A stretch of 11,820 bases of DNA from QHCA01 sp038237645 (lineage in GTDB: Bacteria > Actinomycetota > Actinomycetes > Mycobacteriales > QHCA01), in assembly GCA_038237645.1 (NCBI GenBank), contig JBBRYN010000084.1, forward strand, positions 1 to 11,820, read 5' to 3'. Positions 1 to 6,677 of the stretch are shown one piece after another. The position numbers and the translations under genes were made by a program. The notes under the pieces are model-generated. The model was not told the origin of the DNA. It did no database searches and was given only the letters and a program-made list of their open reading frames with translations. Position 1 is the stretch's first letter. Each line of letters opens with the position of its first letter.

Positions 1-100
1 AGTGTTCCACAATCGACGAAGACTCCACTCCGGGCTCGGCTACAAGACGCCCCTGGAAGTCGCTCACGAATACCAGCAAAAGTCAGCACCCGCCGCATAA
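1..100 (+). mobile_element. IS3-family transposase OrfB, C-terminal tail (partial)
   Basis: The frame beginning at position 2 reads ...HNRRRLHSGLGYKTPLEV... and stops at TAA 98-100. The RLHS-x-LGY-x-TP signature is the usual C-terminus of the DDE integrase-type OrfB transposases of the IS3 family. Only about 32 residues are present, so the catalytic DDE residues lie outside the window. The stretch ending near 132, read inward as TGACCCGTTTCCGG, starts with TGA like many IS3 terminal inverted repeats and may be the right end of the element. No matching left end is visible, so this end is an inference. The element marks the left boundary of the island. Confidence 0.8.
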
Positions 101-145
101 GCCAGCCAAAGTCGCCGTCCGGAAACGGGTCACCCCCTCACCCCC

Positions 146-223
146 TCACTCTGCACCGGTGCCGTACCGGTGATCGCGGACGAGGGTCAGACCCGGGCGG
201 CTCGGGGTCATCCCACCGGCCAT
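146..223 (-). CDS. Possible 25-residue leaderless ORF behind a LexA-box promoter
   Basis: On the minus strand ATG at 223 lies exactly 6 nt after CATACT (230-235), a plausible -10 box, so the transcript could begin at the start codon. The LexA box 244-259 covers the spacer and -35 zone of this promoter. The peptide begins MAGGMTPSRPGLTLVRDH and stops at TGA (146-148), immediately inside the tandem CCCCCTCA repeats next to the probable IS end. I do not recognise it. It may be a remnant of an SOS gene cut off by the insertion, a genuine small peptide, or chance. Confidence 0.2.
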   Translation of the reverse strand: MAGGMTPSRPGLTLVRDHRYGTGAE

Positions 224-243
224 TCTCCCAGTATGCCAGAGAG

Positions 244-259
244 TCGAACACACGTTCGA
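244..259. promoter_or_regulatory. LexA (SOS) box
   Basis: The sequence TCGAAC-ACAC-GTTCGA is a perfect match to the actinobacterial/mycobacterial SOS box TCGAAC-N4-GTTCGA. On the minus strand it sits upstream of a CATACT -10 candidate at 230-235, in the place expected for LexA repression. No recognisable DNA-repair gene follows on either strand within the window, so its target is unclear. Confidence 0.6.
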
Positions 260-474
260 AATTTTAGGGAGGGGCGCGGCCGCGGATCAACTTGGCCAGC
301 AGCTCAGGTCAATTGTGCACCGAATGTGCACGAACGCCGTGGTCGTGGATGGCAACAGATGACACCGGTGTTACGTGGACCGGTCCTGACCTGGGCAGGA
401 ACGTCTCCATCGGTACTGGTTGACACGCGCTGGCAGTTGGGCAGCCGACTCATAATCCGCCGGTGGTTGAGTTG

Positions 475-514
475 ATTCCCCGGACAGTCATTCGGGCTAC
501 TCGGTCCGGGGGAT
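475..514 (-). terminator. Hairpin downstream of vapC (distal)
   Basis: Arms 475-485 and 504-514 pair over 11 bp with one G-T wobble (core CCCCGGAC/GTCCGGGG) around an 18-nt loop. It lies 33 nt beyond the vapC stop. There is no T tract, which is common for actinobacterial terminators. It could instead be a structural relic. Confidence 0.4.
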
Positions 515-517
515 CAT

Positions 518-537
518 GCCGCCGCTCAGTTGGCGGC
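518..537 (-). terminator. Hairpin downstream of vapC (proximal)
   Basis: GCCGCC (518-523) and GGCGGC (532-537) form a 6-bp GC stem with an 8-nt loop, 9 nt past the vapC stop codon. Together with the hairpin at 475-514 it is a reasonable tandem terminator for the toxin-antitoxin operon. No U tract follows. Confidence 0.45.
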
Positions 538-546
538 GCGGGCACG

Positions 547-969
547 CTAGTCCGGGTGGATCGTGAAGGTGTCAACGTGGCGTGGCCGCACGGCGGCGAA
601 GTGTCGGCGGTCCAAGGTCGCGATCTCGGTGATGGCCAGCCGCTCGGCTTGGGCGATGAGGGTGGCGTCGACGGCGCCGAGGGGGAAGTCGGCATAGGTG
701 ATGACGAGGTCGGCGGCCCGGTTGAGGTCGGCGGGGATCGTCTCTACGAGTTGGAAGTCGCCGGCGGCGACCGATCGGAGGAACTCGGCTTCGAGCCGGG
801 AGCCGGATTCCCGCTGCAGCAGGTAGCAGACTTCGGTCACCACCAGGGAAGGCACCAGCAGCGACTCTGAGTTCAAATGAGCGGCGGTGAACAGCTCGAC
901 GCACTTGATGTGGTGGGCGTCACCGTTGAGCGCGGCCGCGACCAGCGGACCGGTATCGACCAGGATCAC
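547..969 (-). CDS. vapC: PIN-domain toxin, VapC family
   Basis: This 140-residue protein has the length and layout of VapC ribonucleases, which cleave tRNA or rRNA when their antitoxin is lost. The PIN acidic residues are visible: D5 in the opening ILVDTGPLVA, E46 in VVTEVCYL, D101 in GAVDATLIA and D120 in ATLDRRHF. The GTG start at 969 overlaps the antitoxin stop by four bases (GTGA, 966-969), so the two are translationally coupled, toxin second. It is probably active, since no key residue is missing. Its RNA target cannot be read from the sequence. Confidence 0.9.
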   Translation of the reverse strand: MILVDTGPLVAAALNGDAHHIKCVELFTAAHLNSESLLVPSLVVTEVCYLLQRESGSRLEAEFLRSVAAGDFQLVETIPADLNRAADLVITYADFPLGAVDATLIAQAERLAITEIATLDRRHFAAVRPRHVDTFTIHPD

Positions 970-1181
970 CCCTGACGACGCGCCAGCTCGTCGCGGAGAA
1001 TCTGCTCGGCCCGTTCAGAGACGTCAGGCCGACGGGCCTTACCGACGCCAAACCAACTCGGCGGCCAGGGTCGTTCGGCGGCTGGGGTTGTCTTGTCGCG
1101 GAGCTCGGTGAGCACCCGGGGGACCGTCTCCTCGGGCAAGGCGTCAATGAGACGGTGGAGCTCCTCGCGGCTGGCGGTCAT
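966..1181 (-). CDS. VapB-like antitoxin
   Basis: A 71-residue protein directly upstream of and overlapping the PIN toxin. It begins MTASREELHRLIDALPEE and has a Trp-rich centre (RPWPPSWFGVG) and a charged helical end (SERAEQILRDELARRQG). This resembles antitoxin-like proteins often found before actinobacterial PIN toxins. An N-terminal helix followed by a toxin-neutralising tail is inferred. I see no clear AbrB or ribbon-helix-helix motif, so the DNA-binding fold is uncertain. ATG 1181 is chosen because TACACT (1189-1194) lies 7 nt upstream, giving a leaderless start. The complex would be expected to repress this promoter. Confidence 0.75.
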   Translation of the reverse strand: MTASREELHRLIDALPEETVPRVLTELRDKTTPAAERPWPPSWFGVGKARRPDVSERAEQILRDELARRQG

Positions 1182-1188
1182 GGCATCA

Positions 1189-1194
1189 AGTGTA
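1189..1194 (-). promoter_or_regulatory. -10 box of the toxin-antitoxin operon (leaderless)
   Basis: TACACT on the minus strand fits the actinobacterial TAnnnT -10 pattern and ends 7 nt before the antitoxin ATG at 1181. No Shine-Dalgarno sequence is present. No clear -35 box is seen. An 8-bp inverted repeat CTGCCCAG/CTGGGCAG (1208-1215, 1235-1242) lies further upstream and could be a terminator of the preceding operon or a regulator site. Confidence 0.45.
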
Positions 1195-1449
1195 GGTCGC
1201 CGGGGCCCTGCCCAGCCTTTGAACTGGGTGCCGCCTGGGCAGAACTGCATTGGTCAGCGTGCCGTGTCGGCGCCCGGACCGAGCCGAACCGGGGCCGCTG
1301 GTGGTGCCGTTCGTCGATTGTCACGGCGGCAACAGCCTCGGTGACGATCGCCGGCGGGGTAGCCGCGCACCGGCGGCGGTGCCGGGTGCCTGATGCCGCG
1401 GGACCGGTCGGGATGTAGGGCGTGGAGTCACTGGGTTGCTGGCGGGTCG

Positions 1450-2076
1450 TCACCCCGTCGGGGTGCCGACGCCGCGGCATGCGGCGCCGGACTCTGGGGT
1501 GGTGGGGCCTTTGGTGTAGACCTTGACGAAGGTGGCCAGCCGCGTGTCGGTCGCTGCGTTGACCTGAAGCTGTTTACCCCACGCGGTCGCCACGATCGGT
1601 GCCGGCGGCCCCGGGTACGGTGACAGCAGCCGGTGGTCGTTGCCTTTGGCCAAGCGGGTCAATGTGGCTAGCTGGGCGGCCGCGAGCCCGGGACGGTAGG
1701 TGATCCACAGGGCGCCGTGCTCCAACGAGTGCACGGCGTTCTCCTTAGGCACCGGCCGGTCGTACACGCCGCAGGTCAACGGGGTGGCCGCATGGTTGCC
1801 GCCGGCCGGCGGGTTCTGGGCGTACCGCACGGCGCCGGTGACATGGTTTCGGGGCAGGTTGGGGTAACTGCGGACGCCGGCGATGTCGGTGGCGCTGGGC
1901 CGGGTCGCGACGTAGCCGATCAGCGCCACCCCGGCGACGGCTACCGCCGCCAGAGCTGCGATCCAACCCCAGGGGCGTTCCTTTCGGCGCGGCACGGGAT
2001 TGGCACGTGCCGGTCGGGGCGCGGGCCGGCGGCTGACGGTTTCCCGGCTCGACTGCTTCAAGGGCTTTCGGGGCAT
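1450..2076 (-). CDS. DUF3105 membrane-anchored extracytoplasmic protein
   Basis: A protein of 208 residues with a basic, proline-rich N-terminus (about 1-35), one membrane segment (WGWIAALAAVAVAGVALIGYV, about 37-57) and an extracytoplasmic DUF3105 domain. Family hallmarks are PPAGGNH, LTCGVY, PVPKENAVHSLEHGALWITYRPG. The His residues and the Cys of LTCG are candidate metal or redox ligands, but the family has no assigned function that I can name. ATG 2076 is preferred over GTG 2082 because GGAAGG stands about 5 nt before it. It is the last gene of the redox/copper cluster but has its own upstream TACTA-N7-TAGTA dyad at 2111-2127. A short hairpin, CACCCC-gtc-GGGGTG (1451-1465), encloses its stop codon. 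Confidence 0.85.
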   Translation of the reverse strand: MPRKPLKQSSRETVSRRPAPRPARANPVPRRKERPWGWIAALAAVAVAGVALIGYVATRPSATDIAGVRSYPNLPRNHVTGAVRYAQNPPAGGNHAATPLTCGVYDRPVPKENAVHSLEHGALWITYRPGLAAAQLATLTRLAKGNDHRLLSPYPGPPAPIVATAWGKQLQVNAATDTRLATFVKVYTKGPTTPESGAACRGVGTPTG

Positions 2077-2110
2077 GGGCACCTTCCGGACGCGCGCACC
2101 GTCTGACTCT

Positions 2111-2127
2111 TACTAGCGGTAATAGTA
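2111..2127. promoter_or_regulatory. BlaI-type operator candidate A (TACTA-N7-TAGTA)
   Basis: TACTA (2111-2115) and TAGTA (2123-2127) are perfect inverted arms around 7 bp. The site is 35 bp upstream of the DUF3105 start, and its right part touches the copC-copD stop codon (2128-2130); TAGTACTA at 2123-2130 is itself palindromic. The same arm and spacer geometry recurs at 7014, 11452 and, with one mismatch, 6435. This suggests DUF3105 has a separate promoter under the same repressor. Confidence 0.6.
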
Positions 2128-4137
2128 CTAGGGGCCGGGGTAGGTGAACGTGCGGGTGATGAGGTGGTCCGGGGTCGCCTCGATCTCCCGCGTCGGGCGA
2201 TTTCGGCGGTCGAGAGTGAGGTCGATGTACACGCCGATCGCCGGGTAGGCGACGGCGAGCCGTAGGGCACCCCGGCGCGGCGGCAGCGCGGTCACGATCG
2301 ATGCGCCGCCGTTGCCGTAGGGCTCGCTGGCCAGGAAGAACGGACCTGTCACGCGGAGCCGTTCGACGCCGGCCGGCTTGGTGGTGTCGCTGCTGACGTC
2401 CTCGACCAGCGCGATGGGGCCGGTGTGGCGCAGCGCGGCGAGCACGGCACCCAGCTGTGCGGTTGCGTCGACCGGCGGCCACGGCACGGTGAATGTCGCC
2501 GACCCGCCGCGCCAGCCGGCCGCGCGGGCGTCCACGGTGAGCTCGTTGGGCCCGGTGCGCCATCCGGTCGCGGCGGTGAAGCAGCCCGCCCCGCAACTGC
2601 GGGCCGGGATTGTGACCGCGGTCCGGCCGGGCGGCCGGAGCCTGACCGTGATGTGCACGTCGGGGTCGGTACCGGGTTCGCCGGGGTCGCTGCCCGGTGT
2701 CGACGGCTGCAGCTGCAGCTGCCCGGCGCTGGCCGTCGCCCCGAGGCTGAGCTGGCCGAGGAGGCCGCCGAACCCGGTGGTGGGACCGGCCGGAAGGGGC
2801 GGCAGGGTAAGGGCGGTGGCCACCGGCCGCGGCGCGGGCAGGCTGACCAGCACCGCTGTCACCGCGAGCACGGCCAGCAACACCGTCCGTTCGGCCAGGG
2901 TGGCGCGGCCCGGTTTCGCACCGGGCAGGGTGCCGCTGCGAACCCGGCGCCGGCCGATGATCGCCAAGACGGCGACGACGGCGACGAGCAGTAGCTTGCC
3001 GGTCAGCACCCTGCCGTAGCCGGTGTGCAGCAGGTCGCCCGGCGTGCGCAGCACGAGCACGCTCGCGATCGTCCCGGTGGTCACGACCAGGAGGAACAAC
3101 GGCAGCGCGGCCCGGGCGTAGGCGCGCACCAGCACCCACGCCCGGCCACGCTCGGGCGTCCGTCGGGCGGTGCGGACGACGTGGACCAGCGCGCCGACCC
3201 AGACGGCGGCCGCGGCCAGGTGCACGGCGGTGAGGATCGCCCCCCAGCCGGGGCTGTAGGCGTGTGGATGCGCGCGGAACCCTTCGGCGAGGGCAACCAC
3301 GGTCAGCGGGGCCGCCGCCAGTCGGCGCAGCGGGGTCACCGTCGCGAAGACCGCGGTGACAGCGAATGCGACGGCCTCAACAGCCGTGAGCTCGACAGCG
3401 CGTACGTGGGACAGCGCCGCCCAGCCGCCGGTTGCGGAGGCGACCAGCACGGTGAGCCCGGCCGCGGCCAGTAGGCCGACCCCCGAGGCGACAGCCAGGG
3501 GCGCACGCACCGTCGGCAGGGCCGCGCGTTGCGCGCACCGGCGAACCAACCACTCGCCGGCAACCCCGCCCGCGGCCAGCGCGAACGCGGTGAACAGCAG
3601 CCAGCGCAACGCGGCCGTGCCGGCCAACCCGCCGTTGCCGCCGTCGCGGAGCGCCTTCGGGGCCGCGGCGCCGACCCCGAAGGTGAACGCGCCGTCGACG
3701 ACGTCGCCGTCGGCGGCGGTCACTTGCCAACGCACCCGGAACTGGCCGGAGGTCAGCGGCGTGAGCAGCGGCAGGATGAGCTGGCGGCCACCGGCCCGCC
3801 GCTGCAGCCGTCGCGTCGGCACGTGCTGACCCGAGGCGCTGGTGAGGCTGACCGCGTCGGCGGTGACCGTGACCGGCTCGTCGAAGGCCAACACGACCTG
3901 GGGCAGCGGCCCGTCACCGGTGTACCCGGCGGCAGGGACCGTCATCAGCAGCGTCGGATGCGCCGCCGCGGGGCCGGCAGCCGCCAGCAAGGCGGCGAGC
4001 GCCAAGAGGAGAACGGCAACGCCCCGTCGACCGACACCGTGCCTGCGGGAGAACACCGCGACTATGCGCTCGACCGACGCGTCGCGCCCCCGATGGCGAG
4101 GACCGCGGGCAGAGCAGATGTGCGAGAAATCCGTCAC
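2128..4137 (-). CDS. CopC-CopD fusion, copper resistance/uptake membrane protein (YcnJ-like)
   Basis: A protein of about 669 residues. A signal segment (about 39-59, ending GPAAA) precedes His60, which would become the new N-terminus, as in CopC copper proteins. The CopC beta-barrel domain spans about 60-156 and ends DGAFTFGV. A CopD-type bundle of about eight membrane helices spans about 175-440, including the signature TAVHLAAAAVWVGAL. A further extracytoplasmic domain of about 225 residues follows, with a close Cys pair (C515, C519). CopC/CopD proteins bind copper outside and move it across the membrane. The usual DGH copper motif of CopC reads DGD here (143-145), so one Cu(II) His is missing while His60 and Asp143 remain. 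The GTG 4137 start has no Shine-Dalgarno sequence; a shorter start nearer the signal segment is possible. Confidence 0.88.
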   Translation of the reverse strand: MTDFSHICSARGPRHRGRDASVERIVAVFSRRHGVGRRGVAVLLLALAALLAAAGPAAAHPTLLMTVPAAGYTGDGPLPQVVLAFDEPVTVTADAVSLTSASGQHVPTRRLQRRAGGRQLILPLLTPLTSGQFRVRWQVTAADGDVVDGAFTFGVGAAAPKALRDGGNGGLAGTAALRWLLFTAFALAAGGVAGEWLVRRCAQRAALPTVRAPLAVASGVGLLAAAGLTVLVASATGGWAALSHVRAVELTAVEAVAFAVTAVFATVTPLRRLAAAPLTVVALAEGFRAHPHAYSPGWGAILTAVHLAAAAVWVGALVHVVRTARRTPERGRAWVLVRAYARAALPLFLLVVTTGTIASVLVLRTPGDLLHTGYGRVLTGKLLLVAVVAVLAIIGRRRVRSGTLPGAKPGRATLAERTVLLAVLAVTAVLVSLPAPRPVATALTLPPLPAGPTTGFGGLLGQLSLGATASAGQLQLQPSTPGSDPGEPGTDPDVHITVRLRPPGRTAVTIPARSCGAGCFTAATGWRTGPNELTVDARAAGWRGGSATFTVPWPPVDATAQLGAVLAALRHTGPIALVEDVSSDTTKPAGVERLRVTGPFFLASEPYGNGGASIVTALPPRRGALRLAVAYPAIGVYIDLTLDRRNRPTREIEATPDHLITRTFTYPGP

Positions 4138-4215
4138 CGGCGCCGAGTTCGTCGAAGGAATTGTCCGGCCCGCAGACTTCTGTGATGGGAGACGGACGCG
4201 ACCGGCGATGTCAGA

Positions 4216-4449
4216 TCAGCGGCCCGTGTCGCTCCCCGGCGGGTGGTCGCTTCGGCGCAGTTCGTCGAGTTCGGAGCGCAGCTGCACCAGTTCGGCCTGC
4301 TGGGTGGGCGTCATCGCGGCCGGCCCACTGTGGGACGGCGTGGGCGAGGGCTGCTGGTGACGGCGGCCTCCGCGCATGATCACCCACATCATCAGGCCCA
4401 TTCCGACCGGGCAAGCCAGCAATGGCAGATAGGCGAGGAGCTGCCGCAT
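4216..4449 (-). CDS. Small Cys-Pro membrane protein with C-terminal coiled coil
   Basis: A 77-residue protein with one membrane helix (about 3-25, LLAYLPLLACPVGMGLMMWV), then MRGGRR, a polar linker and a charged heptad-like tail (QAELVQLRSELDELRR). AAAGGA 7 nt upstream fixes ATG 4449. No function is known to me. The CP-x3-G-x-M-x-W...RGG pattern and the coiled-coil end closely match the end of the DUF2933-like protein at 6678-6995, so the two are probably related. It lies between the glutaredoxin-like gene (19-nt gap) and the CopC-CopD gene (78-nt gap), in the same direction. The lone Cys in the membrane could interact with CcdA, the redoxins or a metal; that is inference. Confidence 0.7.
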   Translation of the reverse strand: MRQLLAYLPLLACPVGMGLMMWVIMRGGRRHQQPSPTPSHSGPAAMTPTQQAELVQLRSELDELRRSDHPPGSDTGR

Positions 4450-4468
4450 GGTGGAAATCCTTTGGCTT

Positions 4469-4741
4469 CTAGGTGAGCTGAGGTCGGGTTGCGGCGCGGG
4501 CGGTGAGCGCCTTGCGTAGCTTGCGTTCCGACAGGCGTCCATAGCCGAACGGCTCACCGTCGAGCAGGATGCCAGGGGCGAACAACACCCCGGCCTCGGC
4601 GGCGAGCCGCCGCCCGGCGTCCGTGCTGAGGTCAAGTTCCTCGACGGTGACCGGGATATCGGGGGCGATCCGCGCAAGCACCTGTTTGGCGTGATCACAC
4701 ATCGCGCAGTTGGGCTGGGTGAGCAACGTTATCCGGCTCAC
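4469..4741 (-). CDS. Glutaredoxin-like / small thioredoxin-fold protein
   Basis: Ninety residues with the thioredoxin-fold pattern: strand ITLLTQP, active-site C12-A-M-C15 followed by a helix, and the cis-Pro region FAPGILLDGE (P56) before a C-terminal helix. It would be a cytoplasmic dithiol carrier or reductase. The GTG start at 4741 overlaps the redoxin stop in GTGA (4738-4741), showing translational coupling. In context it may take electrons to or from the CcdA-like membrane protein. It is shorter than typical thioredoxins and close to glutaredoxin/NrdH length. The partner reductase is not in the window. Confidence 0.82.
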   Translation of the reverse strand: MSRITLLTQPNCAMCDHAKQVLARIAPDIPVTVEELDLSTDAGRRLAAEAGVLFAPGILLDGEPFGYGRLSERKLRKALTARAATRPQLT

Positions 4742-5412
4742 CGTCGCCGCCCCGCGGCGAGGTCGGCGAGGAGCTGCTTCACCGGGACATACATGGTGTA
4801 GTTCGGGGCGCCGCCGTAGTCGCCGCGCCACTGGATCTTGCCCCCCGGCCCGACCAGGATGAAGGTGTGGCCGTCCATCGAGTCGCCCATCATCCCGTAC
4901 TGGTTGGCGTGGTAGGCCTTGGACACCGCCAGCGTGGTATCGGCGAGCACCGGGGTGGAGATCCCTTCGTCGTGCGCCTTCCGCGCCAGCAGGTTCACCG
5001 GCTGGGTGGTGACGGAGACGACGGTGTCGACGCCGGCGGCGTGGACGGCGCCCGCTGCCTTCTCCAGATCCTTCATCTGCGTCCAGCACGGCTCACAACC
5101 GACGCCCTCCTGGAAGTACAGCAACGTCGTTTGCCCGCGCAGTGACCGCAGGCTGATGGTCTGACCGGTGCTGGCGGACAGGGTGAAATCGGGGGCTTGC
5201 TGGCCGATGCCCGGGGCGCCGACCTGGTAGGCGCTGCGGCCGTGGGTCGAACCAGATCCGGTGTTGTTGGCGCGGAACACCACGAACAGCACGGCGATCA
5301 CGGCCATGGCTGCTGCCGCGGCCCACACCCAGCGGTAGGACCGTGGCCGTCGCCCGGGCCTACCCTTGGCCGGGGTGGGGCGGCGCCGCCCCGACGTCTT
5401 CGGCGGGGGCAT
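4738..5412 (-). CDS. Membrane-anchored redoxin (AhpC/TSA–TlpA-like)
   Basis: A protein of 224 residues with a basic N-terminus, a single membrane helix (about 29-46) and an extracytoplasmic thioredoxin-fold domain starting at GQQAPDFTL. The active site GVG-C106-E-P-C109-W lies in the position of the peroxiredoxin/TlpA catalytic turn. The residue just before TFILV, usually a cis-proline, is His (MDGHTFILV, about 182). It ends in a conserved-looking WRGDYGGAPNYTMYV stretch. It probably acts outside the membrane as a thiol-disulfide exchanger reduced by the upstream CcdA-like protein. Its ATG overlaps the ccdA stop by one base (TGATG), and its own stop overlaps the next start, so these three form an operon. 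Confidence 0.87.
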   Translation of the reverse strand: MPPPKTSGRRRPTPAKGRPGRRPRSYRWVWAAAAAMAVIAVLFVVFRANNTGSGSTHGRSAYQVGAPGIGQQAPDFTLSASTGQTISLRSLRGQTTLLYFQEGVGCEPCWTQMKDLEKAAGAVHAAGVDTVVSVTTQPVNLLARKAHDEGISTPVLADTTLAVSKAYHANQYGMMGDSMDGHTFILVGPGGKIQWRGDYGGAPNYTMYVPVKQLLADLAAGRRR

Positions 5413-6392
5413 CAGTGGATCCTTTCCGGGGGAGCCGCCGGGATCGGCTTTACCGCGACGGCAGCCGGGTCAGGGTCTGACGGTGTCGGCCGGTGGCAGT
5501 CCTGCGCGGCGGGCGGCGGAGCGGGGACCGCATCAGGCGTTGCCTCGGATCGGTGGCGGGCGGCCCAGACGAGCCCGGCCAGGGCGCCGGCGACCAGCAG
5601 CAGCCCCGCCCAGCCGGGCAGCCACCCTAGCTGATGCTGGACGACGGCGGCGGCGTGGCCGAGCCAGGCCGAGACCTGCAATTGCCAGCCAGACAGTTGC
5701 ATCGCCGGGCCGCGTTGGGCGAATACGATCGTGAGCGCGCCCATGGCGGCCAGCAGGGCACCGGAGAGCAGCGCCGGTCCGGCGATCCTGCGGCGGGAGG
5801 AGCCGATCGGCACGGTCAGACCCCAGTCGCCGAAGATCCTGGCGCGGCCCCAGTCGCGTTTGTCCCACACCAGGGCCAGCACGGCCAGCGGCGCGACCAT
5901 GCCGAACACGTAGGCCGCGCCGACGGTGAGCGCGACCGGGAATGACGCCGTTGCGCCGGCGAGGGTGGCGACGCCGGCGAGCACCGGCGCGCAGCAGGCA
6001 CTGGCCGCCCCGGAGAACAGCCCCAGGCTGTACACCGAGCCGACACCACGGCCGCCGCGACCGCGCCGGCCGGGCATGGGCAGCATGAACTTCCAACCCG
6101 CGATGATCGCTACTCCGGCTGCGATCATCAGCAGACCGCCGGAGGTGAACACGAGCCGGTGCTGGCCCACCAACAGTCGTGAGATCGCCGACGCGCCAAG
6201 CCCGAGCGGCAGGATGATCGTGGCGATTCCCGCGGCGAACACAAGCGTCATCCCGGCGAGCTCGGTGCGCCGGTGGAAACTCGTGGCGAAGTACGCCGGC
6301 AGCATCACCGAGATGCAGCACGGCGCGAGCAGGGCGACCACCCCGCCGAGGAACGCGGTGATCACCGTGCCGGACAACAACAGCTGGCTCAT
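5412..6392 (-). CDS. CcdA/DsbD-type transmembrane thiol-electron carrier
   Basis: A 326-residue polytopic membrane protein with about six or more helices. The two redox Cys positions of the CcdA family are present as doubled cysteines: LLAP-C25-C26 in helix 1 and ASA-C133-C134-AP in the first helix of the second repeat. It would carry reducing equivalents from cytoplasmic thioredoxin or glutaredoxin to the extracytoplasmic redoxin encoded next. The C-terminus is a soluble Pro/Ala-rich tail (about 282-326). The start is uncertain: ATG 6392 opens directly into helix 1 as in the family, but has no Shine-Dalgarno. ATG 6446 would add 18 residues and could be leaderless. The operator dyad 6435-6451 overlaps that upstream ATG. 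Confidence 0.85.
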   Translation of the reverse strand: MSQLLLSGTVITAFLGGVVALLAPCCISVMLPAYFATSFHRRTELAGMTLVFAAGIATIILPLGLGASAISRLLVGQHRLVFTSGGLLMIAAGVAIIAGWKFMLPMPGRRGRGGRGVGSVYSLGLFSGAASACCAPVLAGVATLAGATASFPVALTVGAAYVFGMVAPLAVLALVWDKRDWGRARIFGDWGLTVPIGSSRRRIAGPALLSGALLAAMGALTIVFAQRGPAMQLSGWQLQVSAWLGHAAAVVQHQLGWLPGWAGLLLVAGALAGLVWAARHRSEATPDAVPAPPPAAQDCHRPTPSDPDPAAVAVKPIPAAPPERIH

Positions 6393-6418
6393 GACAACAG
6401 CGGTCCCGTTCGATCCAT
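6389..6418 (-). other. Possible 9-codon upstream ORF coupled to ccdA
   Basis: In a different frame from ccdA, ATG 6418 opens a nine-codon peptide (MDRTGPLLS) whose TGA overlaps the preferred ccdA ATG as ATGA (6389-6392). Such an arrangement could allow translational coupling for a start that lacks a Shine-Dalgarno sequence. The upstream ATG has no clear ribosome site either, so chance is quite possible. Confidence 0.2.
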
Positions 6419-6434
6419 GTAAGGAGTGCCGGTC

Positions 6435-6451
6435 TACGAAGGACATTAGTA
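6435..6451. promoter_or_regulatory. BlaI-type operator candidate D (TACGA-N7-TAGTA)
   Basis: TACGA (6435-6439) and TAGTA (6447-6451) keep the 7-bp spacer of the other sites with a single arm mismatch, and the flanking C/G pair (6434, 6452) is also kept. The right flank TAGTAGAG (6447-6454) is identical to that of the site at 7026-7033. It precedes the ccdA-redoxin-glutaredoxin operon and lies where the transcript should begin. Confidence 0.55.
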
Positions 6452-6677
6452 GAGTACTGATCGGCTGGTCGGCCGTGCCCCTGAAGGCACCCGCTCATCG
6501 CACCCACCAGGCCGACCGGGCGGTAGCCCACCCCCGACGAACTGCCTGATCGCGATTGCGCCGGTGCTCGCCGCCTCACGCGGGCCAGCACACGACAGTG
6601 CCATCCCGCCGGGACGTGGACCCCAGTTGCCGCCGAGGCCGGGGAGCGGGCACGGGTGCTCACCGGCTCCCGGCAGG

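Larger units (their letters stand above)
101..546. other. Intergenic stretch with SOS box and hairpins; no convincing large gene
   Basis: No reading frame here shows family motifs. It contains the probable IS3 end (to about 132), a tandem CCCCCTCA duplication (133-148), a LexA box (244-259), two TGTGCAC copies exactly 11 bp apart (314-320 and 325-331), two 10-bp palindromes with a CCGG core (362-371 and 377-386), and two hairpins (475-514 and 518-537) just past the vapC stop. It looks like a scar region where an older gene context was interrupted by the insertion sequence. Confidence 0.5.

Noticed and set aside
133..148. Tandem CCCCCTCA as an IS target-site duplication
   Set aside because: Both copies are on the same side of the probable IS end, so they cannot be the duplication flanking the element; the other end is outside the window.
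362..386. Two 10-bp palindromes ACACCGGTGT and GGACCGGTCC
   Set aside because: Short CCGG-centred palindromes are expected by chance in such DNA, and no gene or promoter is tied to them.
420..456. TTGACA (420-425) and CATAAT (451-456) as a plus-strand promoter
   Set aside because: The spacer is 25 bp, too long, and no plus-strand gene follows; vapC lies antisense.
463..870. Plus-strand frame of 135 codons over vapC
   Set aside because: Gly/Glu-rich antisense shadow of the PIN toxin with no motif.
1745..3139. Minus-strand frame of 464 codons inside the CopC-CopD gene
   Set aside because: Arg/Pro-rich translation without domains, in a shifted frame of a gene with clear CopC and CopD features.
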